A stretch of DNA of 64,000 bases. Origin: Ehretia macrophylla (lineage: Eukaryota > Streptophyta > Magnoliopsida > Boraginales > Ehretiaceae). The stretch covers positions 8,519,501 through 8,583,500 of the forward strand of contig CM075768.1 in the NCBI GenBank assembly GCA_037974665.1. The letters are read 5' to 3'. Shown piece by piece: positions 43,269-55,080 of the stretch (the first letter of the stretch is position 1; the number at the start of each line of letters is the position of its first letter). Made by a program: the position numbers and the translations under genes. A model generated the notes under the pieces. It was not told where the DNA came from and made no database searches. It saw only the letters and a program-made list of their open reading frames with translations.

Positions 43269-44501
43269 GTTCCATTGAGGATAACAGCGTCGGGCTACTA
43301 AGGCTGGGCATAACAATACCCTCTTCATTTAGATGAACCTTGTCCCCAAGGTTCAATTGAGGATAAGAGCTATAGAATTCATTGAAATCTACCCAAATCA
43401 CATATTCCATTGGTAAGTGAGTCCACTATATGGGCACTTTGCGATGATCCTTCCCCTGAATTCAAATTGTATGTTGGGCCAATATTGCCGATGGTTCTAA
43501 CTGAGGCATGGTGGGATATGGAGGAATGACAGGTGTAGTCTTGTTCTCTACATTATACCTAACGACTTTTTTGAGAAGAGAAACATGAAATATAAGATAC
43601 AACTTAGCTGTGGAAGGAAGATCTAGCTTGTAAGCCACCATTCCAATCCGTGCCATAATTTGAAATGGCCCAAAATACTTCCGACTAAGTTTTTGATTTG
43701 CAATACCCCACACCGTTATCTAGAGATATAGTTGTAATTTTGATGGTACCCAGTCATCTACCTCAAATTATTTCTCTATGCAATGTTTGTCATCTTGTTG
43801 CTTCATTCGGTTTTGAGCTCGTTGCAAGTTGGTTTTTAACTGAGCTAAAATTTTATCTTTTTGGAGCAATTCATGTTCAAGAACTACACTTGAAGTTGTA
43901 TAAAGTAGATAGTAACTGAGGGTAGGAAGATGTCACCTATAAGCTGCAATGAAAGATGCCATGCCCGCAGAAGTATGAAAGGCAGTGTTGTACCAATATT
44001 CTGCCCATGGAATAAATTTGTTCCATAGCTTTGGCTCATCCATGACGAAAATTCTTAAGTACATTTCAAGTGTTCTATTTAAACACTCCATTTGACCATC
44101 TATTTGAGGGTGGTATGCACTGCTCAAATTTAATATGGTGTCATGTAGCTTGGATAATTCATGCCAAAAATTGCTGATGAATAATCGATCTCGATTGTTG
44201 ACTATTGTACGAGAAACCCTATGCAATTGAACAATATCTCTGAGAAACACTTCTGGAAGCTTGAGACTAGTACATTTGTTGTGTTGTGCAAAGCTAAAAA
44301 ATGAGCATATTTGGTCAGTCTGTAAGCTTGAGCCGAATAACCTTTTGAGGTGGGTAGTCCCTAAATGAAATCCATTGAAATGTCTTCCCATATTTGAGAA
44401 GGTATTGAAAATGGTTGTAATAACCCTGCCGGAACAACATTACTAGATTTAGCTTGTTGACGTATAAGGCAACGTTTCACATAATTTTTTACATCACTGC
44501 G
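43269..44501 (-). mobile_element. Reina-like chromovirus fossil, part 1 (integrase end)
   Basis: Minus-strand integrase sequence with SAYHPQIDGQMECLNRTLEM and WAEYWYNTAFHTS lies at about 43930-44390. The C-terminal region, with [27 protein letters not shown] and a GDKV-type tail, lies at about 43270-43710. This is the downstream end of a pol whose upstream half lies at 57983-59859 beyond an insertion. No LTR of this element is visible. It is broken, with several disruptions. Confidence 0.82.
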
Positions 44502-45128
44502 TGTTGGCCTAAGGCCCAATACATGATTTTAATGATAGTAAATATGGCTATTTGGTCATGTCAAGTGTGGTTGATCTAATGTGTGTATATTTCTAAACTC
44601 ACACTTATGAATCTTGTGTATAAATGGTACATATTTGCTTGAGTCATGTATTAATTGGATGAATGACTTGCATAGAGAAAACAATTGTATTAATCTAATG
44701 AAGAATGCAAGTATGATTATATTGACTTATCAAGTATGGTTGTATCAATATATTTATATGCTTAATCACACACTTGTTGACTTATACATTAAATGAATTT
44801 GAATATTTTGGCTTGTGTGGATAATCTTGTACTAATATCATTGTGAGCCAAAATATCTTGTGAGTATTTGATGTTATAGAGAGGAAGTGGATCTTGCTTG
44901 AAAGGAGAAATGTGATTGACCTCAAGAAGACTGCAAGATCAATAAGATACCAAATTATGTTGTTCTCAATCATTAACATCACCACAAACATATGAAGTCT
45001 TGAATAGCTAAAGAATTGAAAATCATATTTCAAGAATCAAGACTTGAAAACATGAAGATGAAGTGGTGTTATAAGGATAAAGATGTGGCAACATAAAAGG
45101 TAGCGGCTTAAAATTGTCGTTTGCCTTT

Positions 45129-46577
45129 GGGCTATCCTCAATGGAGTCTCTATACTAGGTCTTTATTCATTATTTAAGAGACTTATATAGAGACCAAGAT
45201 CAATTTTAAAGACCCACTTAGAGATTAGGATAAAAAAAACTATTTAAAAAACCTATTTAGAGACCAAGATAAAAAAAAAAATCTCCAGTAACGGTCTTTA
45301 TAAAATTGAGCCTCTATATTGTGTTAATTTTAATCTTACATAATAATTTAATTATGTGTTATTTTTTCTCATGTGTTACCTTTTTTTAATTAATTAAGAT
45401 TTAGATTATCTAATATTTTTTAATGAATATTTCAACCAATAAATAAATAAATTGTAACGAAGATAACATTTAATTAATTAGGATTACGTTTAATTACATA
45501 ATTGAATGAAAAAAAGCTAATTAAAAAGGAAAAAAACGATAGTTATGTTGATTTATAATCAATTGACAACTTTATTCATAAAAACAACTTTAAAAATATC
45601 TTAATTACAAAAAAAAAAAATTACAAGTATATTTTTAAAAAACTACAACTATAAAAAAAAAAGCTCAATTGGAATAAAAAAATTTATAAATTACAACTAT
45701 ATTAAAAAGAACAACTATTAAAAAAAACTCAATTACAATCAGAACAATAGAATAAACCTAAACAAAAAAAAAAATTATAATTTAAATACATAAAATAAAT
45801 AAAATTAAAAAATAAACCCTAAACCCTCGGCCCCCACCGCCAATCTCGCTTCCCTTCCCTGCTTCCCCAACCCCCTTTCTCCGGTGCCACCCCACAACCA
45901 CACATTGTAATTAATTTTTTTTTTTTTTTGTGAATTCTTGCTTCCCCTACCACCCCTCACCCCTGCTTCCCTATTTCCTCCACCCCACCCAACTTCTCCG
46001 GTGCCACCCCACCACCACACTGTAATTAATTTTTTTTTTTTTGTGAATTCTCGCTTCCCCCACCACCCTACCCCTGCTTCCCCTCTTCTCTCACCCCCCA
46101 TTCTCCGGTGCCATTCTACCACCACCGAAATCACGACCACACTGTTTTTTTTTTCTGTGAATACCTTTTTTTTTGCTGTTTGTTGAAAAAAAATATTTTC
46201 AATCTGTTGTGTTTTTTTTGTTTTTACAATAATTTTTTTTTTTAGATTTCAAACATCTCAAACGACTCTTTTGTCAGATATGTTGCATTTTTTTTGTTTT
46301 TTGATTTCAGTTCTGACTTTTTATTTTTTCGTTGAAGACTGTGCATTTTTAGAGACTCCATTTTGTCTTTTTCTATAGTCTCTATTTTTTTCAACAAATT
46401 TGTTGAAGAAAATAGAGACTAGGTGCTATTTTGAAGACTCAAAACTTGACTGATATCATTTTTGTACCAAAAACTATCAAATAGTATTTTAAAGACCCCC
46501 ATTGGTATTGATTTTTAATCAATGGAGTCTCTAAAAATAACAATCATTGATGTTTAGAGACTCCATTGATGATGCCC
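45129..46577. mobile_element. Harbinger-like non-autonomous DNA element
   Basis: Terminal inverted repeats read GGGCTATCCTCAATGGAGTC on the left and GGGCATCATCAATGGAGTC (reverse complement) on the right, both followed by TCTA. Flanking trinucleotides are TTT and TTA, compatible with the 3-bp targets of PIF/Harbinger but not identical. Sub-terminal repeats of 'agagact' and 'aagaccc' occur at both ends. The 1449-bp interior is very AT-rich with a pyrimidine-rich tandem block and no transposase. It sits inside the solo LTR. Confidence 0.65.
45878..46165. repeat. Three tandem units of about 110 bp
   Basis: Units begin TTCTCCGGTGCCACCCCAC near 45878, 45991 and 46100. Each has an ACACTGTAATTAATT stretch, a T-run and a CCCCTGCTTCCC block. 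The third is shorter and more diverged. Any minus-strand glycine-rich frame here is a composition effect. Confidence 0.8.
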
Positions 46578-47550
46578 TTAGATATGCATTTTTATAGTTC
46601 AAACTTTTGGTAATCTTTCAAAAAATTCTTTTAATCTTTCCTCAAGGTTTTGAAAATATTTTAAAAGAGTAAATGGGTTGGAACATCTTTTTGAGAAATG
46701 CTCATAAAAGGTTTAAATGATTTATATCAAAAGATTGAATTTTTGAGTGAAAACTTTGTTTTAAACTCTTGAATTCAAAAATAGGGTTTAGTCTTTGTAC
46801 AAGAGTTTAAAAAATATTTTGAAGTGTTAAATAGGTTGGAAACACTTTGGAAGAAGTGTTTTCAAGTGCCTAAACCTTCAAAAAATTGAATTTCGGGTAA
46901 AATATTACAAAGTTAAAAATCTTGCACTATTTAGCACTATTCATTCGAAAGAGGCAGCCTCATCCGGATGCCTCATCCGGATCAGTGGTAGAATGCATCT
47001 GCACGAGACATCTGGATAAGCCCTTTGACTGGATGCCTTGTTCGGATCGCGCTGATTTAAAAAATTAGTCGTTATATAGCCGTTACAAATGTTTTCTATA
47101 TATACCAAACTAACTCCAAAATATATTATATTGATTCTAAGCTTCAAATTTCATATATTTCAATCAATATACACCAAGCTTGAGTTATAACTTGCATTAT
47201 CTATTGAACATTCAAAAGTTTCATTTGTATTATTCAACTCATTGAGGAGTTATATCATTGTACACACATTCTTATACATTTATCTGGGTTGTATACACTC
47301 TAGTGCCATAGCTTTGAGAGATTAATTGTATAGAGAGTGTTGAGATTCTTCTTTGTAGGCTCGAAGAAAGGAAGAGATCTTGTACATCCTTTGTGGATTC
47401 AAAGGATGAGAGACACTAGGTTTGAGGTTCATCTACATTTGAAGAAGCTTAGTTGCTCTTGTGGATTCAAGAGTGGGTTTGCTCTTGTGGAATCAAGAGT
47501 TACTCTTGTGGATTCAAGAGTGGTTTGTAAGAGTTGGTTTGTGCTTCACC

Positions 47551-50031
47551 TGTAACGCCCCGACCCATCCCCACGCTAAAGGTAAAGTCTGGACTTGATA
47601 AACGGACAGAGTCTCCTCTGTACCGCGGACATTCTGGAAACCTATAAATGTTCAAAATAGCCACAATATACTAAGACAAACTTTTATAATTAAAGTTTAA
47701 AAGTTCAAGGCCATCCGAGCCTTGAAGCAACCAGTAGTTCAAATTCACACAGGCATGCATCCAACTTAACTTCTTCATAAAACCGTTTATCATGCCATTC
47801 GATGATAACATTAGAACAATCTTAGAAGTTGAAACCAAACATACATCTAAACATACACCCCCAAGCATGCAAGAACTAAAAGAAGAAATTAAAAGTTATT
47901 ACAAGCCATAGTTTCCCAAATCTACTACTACAACCAACTATCTGTAACTTGCAACAACAACACATATACATAGCCCTAGGCCACAAAATAGATCATAACA
48001 TAATAATACAAATGCCCAAATAACATCAAGAAAGCACATCCACCTCAGACAACAAACACACAGCAACTAGGGCAAAGGCTCGGCCTGCATTTCTTCCTTT
48101 TCCACTACCACCTCAACTAGTTGGGGATTACCCTCAGCATTTCCTAAAACATGATATCGAAGTATGAGCAACACTATTGCCCAGTGATGGATAAAGTCTC
48201 CCGGGGCGTGCAAGGCAACAAGTAATACATTTGAACATTAATAGCAATGAAACCATTCAAGAATGTTAAAGATCAAATATCACACATTAAAAAGGATACA
48301 TTTCACTTAACCCCAACACTCCAATTCTTCACTTGATCTTCATTCACGATCCACGAACCACGATCTCGATCACGATAAACCGGCATATCCCCAAACACTC
48401 CAGTGGGTATACTCCGGATGTACCCCGATAATCCTACGACCTAACATCCCCTGGCAATCTTCGGACCAGGCGAATGAAGGACTAGGGCACGGAGTTCGAA
48501 TATCTACTAGCAAGCCCTTTTGCTGCCCAGTCGATATTCAACACATCTGCCTCTAACACTATAGTTGCGCAACCACTATGCAATGCACTTAACAATGGCA
48601 AGTCAATATCAACAATATAAGAAATAACACATAGGAGGATCAAGAAAGTAGGTTGACCTCGGAATAGTTAGAATAGAAGCAGTTTATACAAGCAATTAAA
48701 CAATTTTACAAATGAGCATATTCAAGAGACACATAGAATTATACCAAAAGCTCCAAAACAACTTGAAGTCATATTTAAACACACAAGAAGTCATGCCAAG
48801 GTCTCAGAAGCGATAAACAACTAAATTTGCACTTTAACCCCTTTGTTATTCAAGCTATTTTCCTTCCAAATCAAATTTAATGTTTCAAATTCAAGAAGAA
48901 GCTATACCAATCTTCTAATTAACCCCTAAGGCACCCTTACAACCCTCAAATACGTGCAATTACCCGCAATTACCCCAAAAGTCCCAATTTTTCTCTTATA
49001 GCTTTGAACTACACATACCTCAACCGGGCTTCAAACAAGGGTTGGCAAAGCTTCTATAGCACCTAGGGAGCCTAATAATACCAAATGTGAAGTCCAAATC
49101 CACCCGGATTAGCATTAACCCTGAAATCCCTTTTATAAAATCGGCTATTTCAAGTTTTATGCAAGTTTGGAGCAATTCAAGTGCACGGGGCTATTGGACT
49201 ACCTTCATTAGCACCTAAGGCATCTATTAGAAGCAATGAATCAAGCCAAAATGCACAATTACACAAAACCCTAGAAATCCCGTCACTATTCACCTCAAAG
49301 ATCAAAATAACGATTCCAACCGTTTAAAATGCATTCTAATGGTTTAAATGTGTTCTCTAGCATCTATATACAACGTATAATAGCATAGATAAGCATTACA
49401 ATAGCATTTGACCACAATTCTAACAAATCAAGAAATGAACAACAATTTTAGATATGTAAAAAGAGTCATGAATCCCTCACCAATGCACGTAGGAACACCT
49501 AGGAGGCTTGCACACACCCTAAACTACTTGCTCTAGGCTTGGAGGGGCTTGGATTGAAGAGTTGAAGAAGCAAAATCTCCCTTTTTTCCTTCCCTGCTGC
49601 TCTCGGCTTTTGCTGCTTCTGTTTCAAATTTTTTTTTTCTTTTGTATATTATGAGCTTATAATCCTATATAATGAGTAAGCTAAGGTGGGGTCATATTTG
49701 GGTGCTTAAGTTGACTTCCAAAATGAGCTTAGTTAGCTTTAAAACGTATGCTAGCTAATTAAATCACTAAGTTAAGTCAATTAACACTATTCTTGAGTTT
49801 GCTAAAACATTTTCTAAACGAGTGTTCCTATCGCTCCTAGCTCAATTGTACATTTTTTCCCTTCTTATAACAATTAATATGATTTAGTAAAAATACTAAT
49901 TCACTAATATAATACAGTTGAAAAATGGAATGAATAGTAATCAAGAAAGACAACAGGTAAAGCATAGATTTAAATGCGCAATTAATGGATGCAACAGTAA
50001 GTGAATGCATGACAAAAGCTCGGGTGTCACA
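47551..50031 (-). repeat. 3' LTR of the second Tekay-like element
   Basis: 2481 bp. On the plus strand it reads TGTAACGCCCCGACCC at its left and GGGTGTCACA at its right. It aligns almost throughout with 55081-57582. A purine tract, GTTAAAGGGGGAGAGGA on the minus strand, adjoins it. Confidence 0.92.
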
Positions 50032-50049
50032 TCCTCTCCCCCTTTAACT

Positions 50050-51250
50050 AATTGTGCCCACGCAATTCTTACATGATTCGGCGAATAACTCTGGATAGTG
50101 AGCCCACATCTGATCCTCTCTCTCCCACGTAGCATCCTCTAACCCGTGATGATCCCACAGAACTTTAACCATCGAAATGCTTTTAGTTCTGAGGTCCTGA
50201 ACTTTTTGATCCATAATCCGAAGAGGTTTCTTCGTGTAGGTCAAAGTTTCACTGATCTCTAGTGGCTTAGGCTCAAGAACATGAGAAGGATCTGATTGAT
50301 ACTTCCGAAGCATAAAAACATGGAAGACATCATGAATTCTACCCAGGCTAGGAGGCAAAGCTAGTCGATAAGCCAATTCACCAATAGTTTCAGTTATTTC
50401 AAATGGTCCCACATAACGAGGACTGAGCTTACTTCCCTTACCATGCCGAATCAAACCCTTGCGAGGAGAAATTTTCAGAAATACCCGATCACCTACGGTA
50501 AATTTTAGATCACGACGGCGTCTATCTACGTAACTTTTTTGCCGACTCTGCACTGTAAGCATTCTTTTTCTGATAAGATGAACATTTTCAATCATTCTAT
50601 TCATCTCTGGCAATAGAGTAGGATCAATGGATTTCAATTCCCCAACTTCATCCCAATATAAAGGAGATCTGCATTTACGCCCGTACAAAGCTTCATAGGG
50701 TGCCATACCGATAGTAGCTTGATAACTATTGTTATAAGCAAATTCTGCAAGAGGTAAGTATTTCTCCCAACTCTTATCGAAGTCCAGAATGCACGCTCGT
50801 AGCATATCCTCAAGTATTAGAATAGTTCTTTCAGATTGTCCATCAGTTTGAGGATGATGAGATGTACTAAAGCTCAATGTCGTGCCTAAAGCTTTCTGAA
50901 TCTTCTGCCAGAACTGAGATGTGAATCTGGGATCTCTGTCTGACACAATACTCTTAGGGATCCCATGAAGTCTAACAATATTCTCCACATAAATTTCAGC
51001 CAACTTGTCAAGAGATTCAGTTTTCTTTGTAGCAATAAAATGAGAAGTTTTGGTCAATCTATCCACAACAACCCAGACTAAATCATGGCCTTTCGAAGAC
51101 CTCGGTAAATCTGACACAAAATCCATGGTAATGTGATCCCATTTCCAAACAGGAATAGCCAATGGTTGCAACAACCCTGCCGGTCTCTGATGCTCAGCTT
51201 TAACTTTCTGACATGTAAGACATCTAGTAAACATAGTCAGCAATCTCTCT
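50050..51250 (-). pseudogene. Integrase and chromodomain-like end, second Tekay-like element
   Basis: A long open stretch contains CLTCQKVKAEHQRP (end of the zinc-binding part), WKWDHITMDFVSDLPRS, SDRDPRFTSQFW and [12 protein letters not shown] of the catalytic core. It ends with VGPFEITETIGELAYRLALP and MVKVLWDHHGLEDATWERED, typical of chromovirus C-termini that guide integration into heterochromatin. Part of the 47551-57582 fossil. Confidence 0.9.
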
Positions 51251-51299
51251 CTTCATGTTGTTACACCAGTAGTTCTATTTCAGATCCCTGTACATCTTA

Positions 51300-52750
51300 G
51301 TACTGCCTGGATGGATAGTATACTTAGAATTATGAGCTTCTGCAAGTACTTCTTTCTTTAAGGCTGGCTCAGAAGGAATACAAATTCTGCCTTTGAATTT
51401 GAGAAAACTATCATCATGCAATTTGAAATCCAACTCTCCCCTTTTTGGCTTTTCCAAGATTTCCATCAATTGTAGATCAGCCTGCTGAGCCTCTCGAATC
51501 CTAGATAATAGAAGAGATTGAATATGCAAACTTGCAAATTGAATACCAGAATTTGAAGTGTTGGGCTTCCATAAATATAATTCCTCCATGAACTCCCAAT
51601 TTTTGATGATTAAACTGGCAACTGTAGCCTTTCGGCTTAAAGCATCAGCAACAATATTAGCCTTACATGGCAGATAATTGATGGTACAATTATAGTCCTC
51701 AAGCAACTCCAACCAATGCCTCTGCCTCATATTCAACTCTTTCTGAGAAAAGAGATATTTCAGACTTTTGTGATCAGTAAAGATTTTAAATTTATTACCC
51801 CAAAGATAGTGACGCCATTTCTTTAGTGCAAAGATGATAGTTGTAAGCTCAAGATCATGCGTCAGGTAGTTAAGTTCATAAGGTTTCAATTTTCTAGAAG
51901 CATAGGCAATAACTTTTCCATTCTGCATTAATACACAGCCCAATCCTTCCTTAGAAGCATCACTATAGATTATCAGATTATCAATACCCTCAGGTAGAGC
52001 GAGAATAGGAGCTGTGGTTAATCTCTTCTTCAATTCCTGGAAGCTAGCCTCACACTTCTCATTCCAGTCAAATACAGTCTTCTTTCGAGTGACCTGAGTC
52101 AAAGGTCTAGCAATTTTGGAGAAATCCTTGACAAACCTTCTGTAATAACCCGCTAAACCCAGAAAACTGTGAATTTCCGTAACAGTCTCTAGCCGTTTCC
52201 ATGCCATGACAACCTCAATCTTCGCTGGATCCACAAAAATTCCATCCTGAGAAATAATATGGCCAAAAAAAGCAACTTGCTTTAACCAGAATTCACATTT
52301 GCTAAACTTTGCAAATAACTGATGCTCCTGAAGAGTCTGCAACACAATTCTGAGATGATGTTCATGTTCCACCTCAGATTTAGAATAGACAAGAATATCA
52401 TCAATAAAGATAACCACAAATTGATCCAAATAAGGATGGAATACCCTCTGCATCAAATCCATGAATGCGGCAGGAGCATTAGTTAACCCAAATGGCAGAA
52501 CCATAAACTCATAATGACCATACCGAGTTTTGAAATTAGTTTTGGGAACGTCATCAGACTTAATCCTTAACTGATAATAGCTCTGCCTCAGATCGAATTT
52601 AGAAAATACCCTAGCACCTTGCAACTGATTAAATAACTCCTCAATCAAAGGCAATGGATATTTGTTTTTGATAGTTATCTGAATAAGACCTCGATAATCA
52701 ATGCATAAACGAAGAGATCCATCTTTCTTTTTAACAAACAAGACCAGTGC
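51300..52750 (-). pseudogene. Reverse transcriptase and RNase H, second Tekay-like element
   Basis: The stretch begins [18 protein letters not shown] and includes [16 protein letters not shown] (catalytic region), [18 protein letters not shown], RNase H with [15 protein letters not shown] and [11 protein letters not shown], and the start of the integrase zinc region ([11 protein letters not shown]). It is long and open, supporting a recent insertion. Confidence 0.92.
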
Positions 52751-53049
52751 ACCCCAAGGTGAAGAACTCGGCTGAATGAATCCCTTCTCAAGTCAACCCT
52801 GTAACTGAATTTTCAATTCTTGTAACTCAGGTGTAGCCATTTTGTACGGAGTTCTAGAGATAGGTGTAGCCCTGATAATAAGTCAATCACAAACTCTATC
52901 TCTCTATCAGGTGGTAAACCATGTAATTCCTTAGGAAACACCCTTGGAAACTCTCTCACGATAGGCACATCATTCAGTTTCAATTGATCACCAGGTTGAT
53001 TAATCAAATAAGCAAAGTAAGTCTCATAACCCTTACCTAACATTTTTTA

Positions 53050-54590
53050 TGCTTTAATAGAAGATATGATAGGAGTTCTCGTAGATTTTCTACTTCCTAC
53101 TATTTCAAGTACGGCTTGGTCGGGCATTTCTAGTTTTACAATCTTCTTTCTACAATCAAGTTGGTTATAATATTTACCTAACCAGTCCATCCCCAATATA
53201 ATTTCAAAGTCATTGAAGGGTAGAATAATTAAGTCAGCTGGAAATACACGACTCTCAATAAAAAATATTACATGCTCTGCAAATAGATCTAGTAACAAAC
53301 TTTGGCCTCATATATGTATAAACCACAATCTCATGCAACAGTTTATCATGATTCAGTTTAGCATTTTGTGTACAAGTAGGAATAATAAATGAATGCGAAG
53401 CCCCGGAATCAATTAAAACTTTAACCGATTGATCATTAAGAAGAAAAGTAACTTCTACTACAGCAGTCGTGTCCAGAAGCTCCTTTGTATCTAAGGCAAA
53501 TACTCGGGCCTGACCCCGTGGTACTAGTGCTGCAGCTGACACCCTAGTCTGATTGCCCTGACCCGATGTCTGACCCCTAGTATTCTTGAATTTCAGGTAG
53601 TCTCTAACCCTGTGTTGATCACTGCCACATCCGGTACATCGGCCCAATTTCTTCCAACAATTTTCCTCAGTATGACCCTGGCGTTGACAGAAGCTGCACT
53701 GCTGGTGACGTCTTGCAACAGTGCCTCTCGTAGGAGCTCTGTAAGAAGAGGTAGCTGAACTACCTTGTTGAGAACGAACCACTATTGATCGGGTCTGCCC
53801 CTGACACTGGCTCTAAGCTAGTCGTGACTGAGTTTGAACAGGACCTGTATAACTTTGCATCTGTCTCGGCTGTGAACTCTGTCCAACTGGAATAGTCTGC
53901 CTCTGGTACCCCTGAATCTGAGACTGGAACTGACGCTTACTCGATTGACTAGTCTCTGCCAACACGTCTGCCTTGCATTTTTCATACCACGAGGTGGCTC
54001 TGACCACTACAGCATAGTTAGGGTAATCATTCACAAACAGATTTAGCATAATATCATTTCTCAATCCCATGATGAATCTCTGCATTTTTATGTCCTCTGG
54101 CTATACCAAAGCCGGCACATAACGGGAAAGCCTAGTAAAAGTAGCTTCATATTGATCTACTGTCATATTTCCCTGTTTCAAAGTTATGAACTCTGCTTGA
54201 CGTCTTTCACGGGCAACCACTGATATATACTTATCTTGGAATTCACGAACGAAGTCAGCCCACGAATTCACTAACCGTCTCAGCTGCCCACCCGTCCCCG
54301 GCGCCACCCACCAAAAGAAATGTGCCATAGGTAATTTTCCTCTCATCACTGCACTTGAGAATTGCAGCCACCCTTTCAAACTTTCTCAACCACAATTCAG
54401 CCTTCATATCATCAGGTTCTCCAAAGAAGCTGTAGGCCCCATGATGTAAAAATTTGTCATACAAATTAAATCCAGTAGCACCACTACCCTCGGCTCTGGC
54501 AGCCTGATTACCTCTGGCAGCCCCTGTCTGACCTTGCTGAGTTACGAACTGGGCAATGGTATTCATAGCAGTAGCCATAGTAGCCAAAAT
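53050..54590 (-). pseudogene. gag and protease region, second Tekay-like element
   Basis: Gag parts include FLHHGAYSFFGEPDDMKAEL and SWADFVREFQDKYISVVARE. Paired zinc-binding motifs CSFCQRQGHTEENC and CTGCGSDQH follow, then the protease active site LIDSGASHSF and ILGMDWLGKYY. The order is as expected for Ty3/gypsy. Several breaks are present in this part. Confidence 0.88.
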
Positions 54591-55080
54591 CCGTGCAGTG
54601 CTGGGTTCTGGTCCCTATGGTGGTGCATTCTCTGCTACACCTTCACTTTCTCCCGGTATATCCTGCCTAGGAGCTTCTTCCGGCTCTCTCCTCGGTCTGC
54701 CCCTTCTCCTCATCTCAAACAGCTAGAATACAAAGTATTATGATAGGAATTTACATAAATTGCAGGCAAAGCATATAAGAAGAAGTTCAAATGGATCCAC
54801 ATAAGTCACATTTTACATTAAAAGAATGTTCACATACAAGAGATTTATAGTCGCTTAATCATACTTGTCATTCTAGACTTTTCACTTTCAAACATTAACT
54901 CTTAAAGACCTTTCGCATTCCATTGTCATACTAGCATGTTCATTTCCAATTCAAATTCATTTAGGCGAATTAAAGAACTACAGCTTCATGCAATCACAAA
55001 ATCACATAACAGACCTCTACCCATAGACCGAGAAATTTAACTCGGCTTCATGCAATCTATAAGCTCTGATACCACCTAAA

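Noticed and set aside
45805-46140. Minus-strand frame of 111 codons rich in Gly, Trp and Arg
   Set aside because: It is produced by the pyrimidine-rich tandem repeats inside the Harbinger-like element; the protein repeats follow the DNA repeats.
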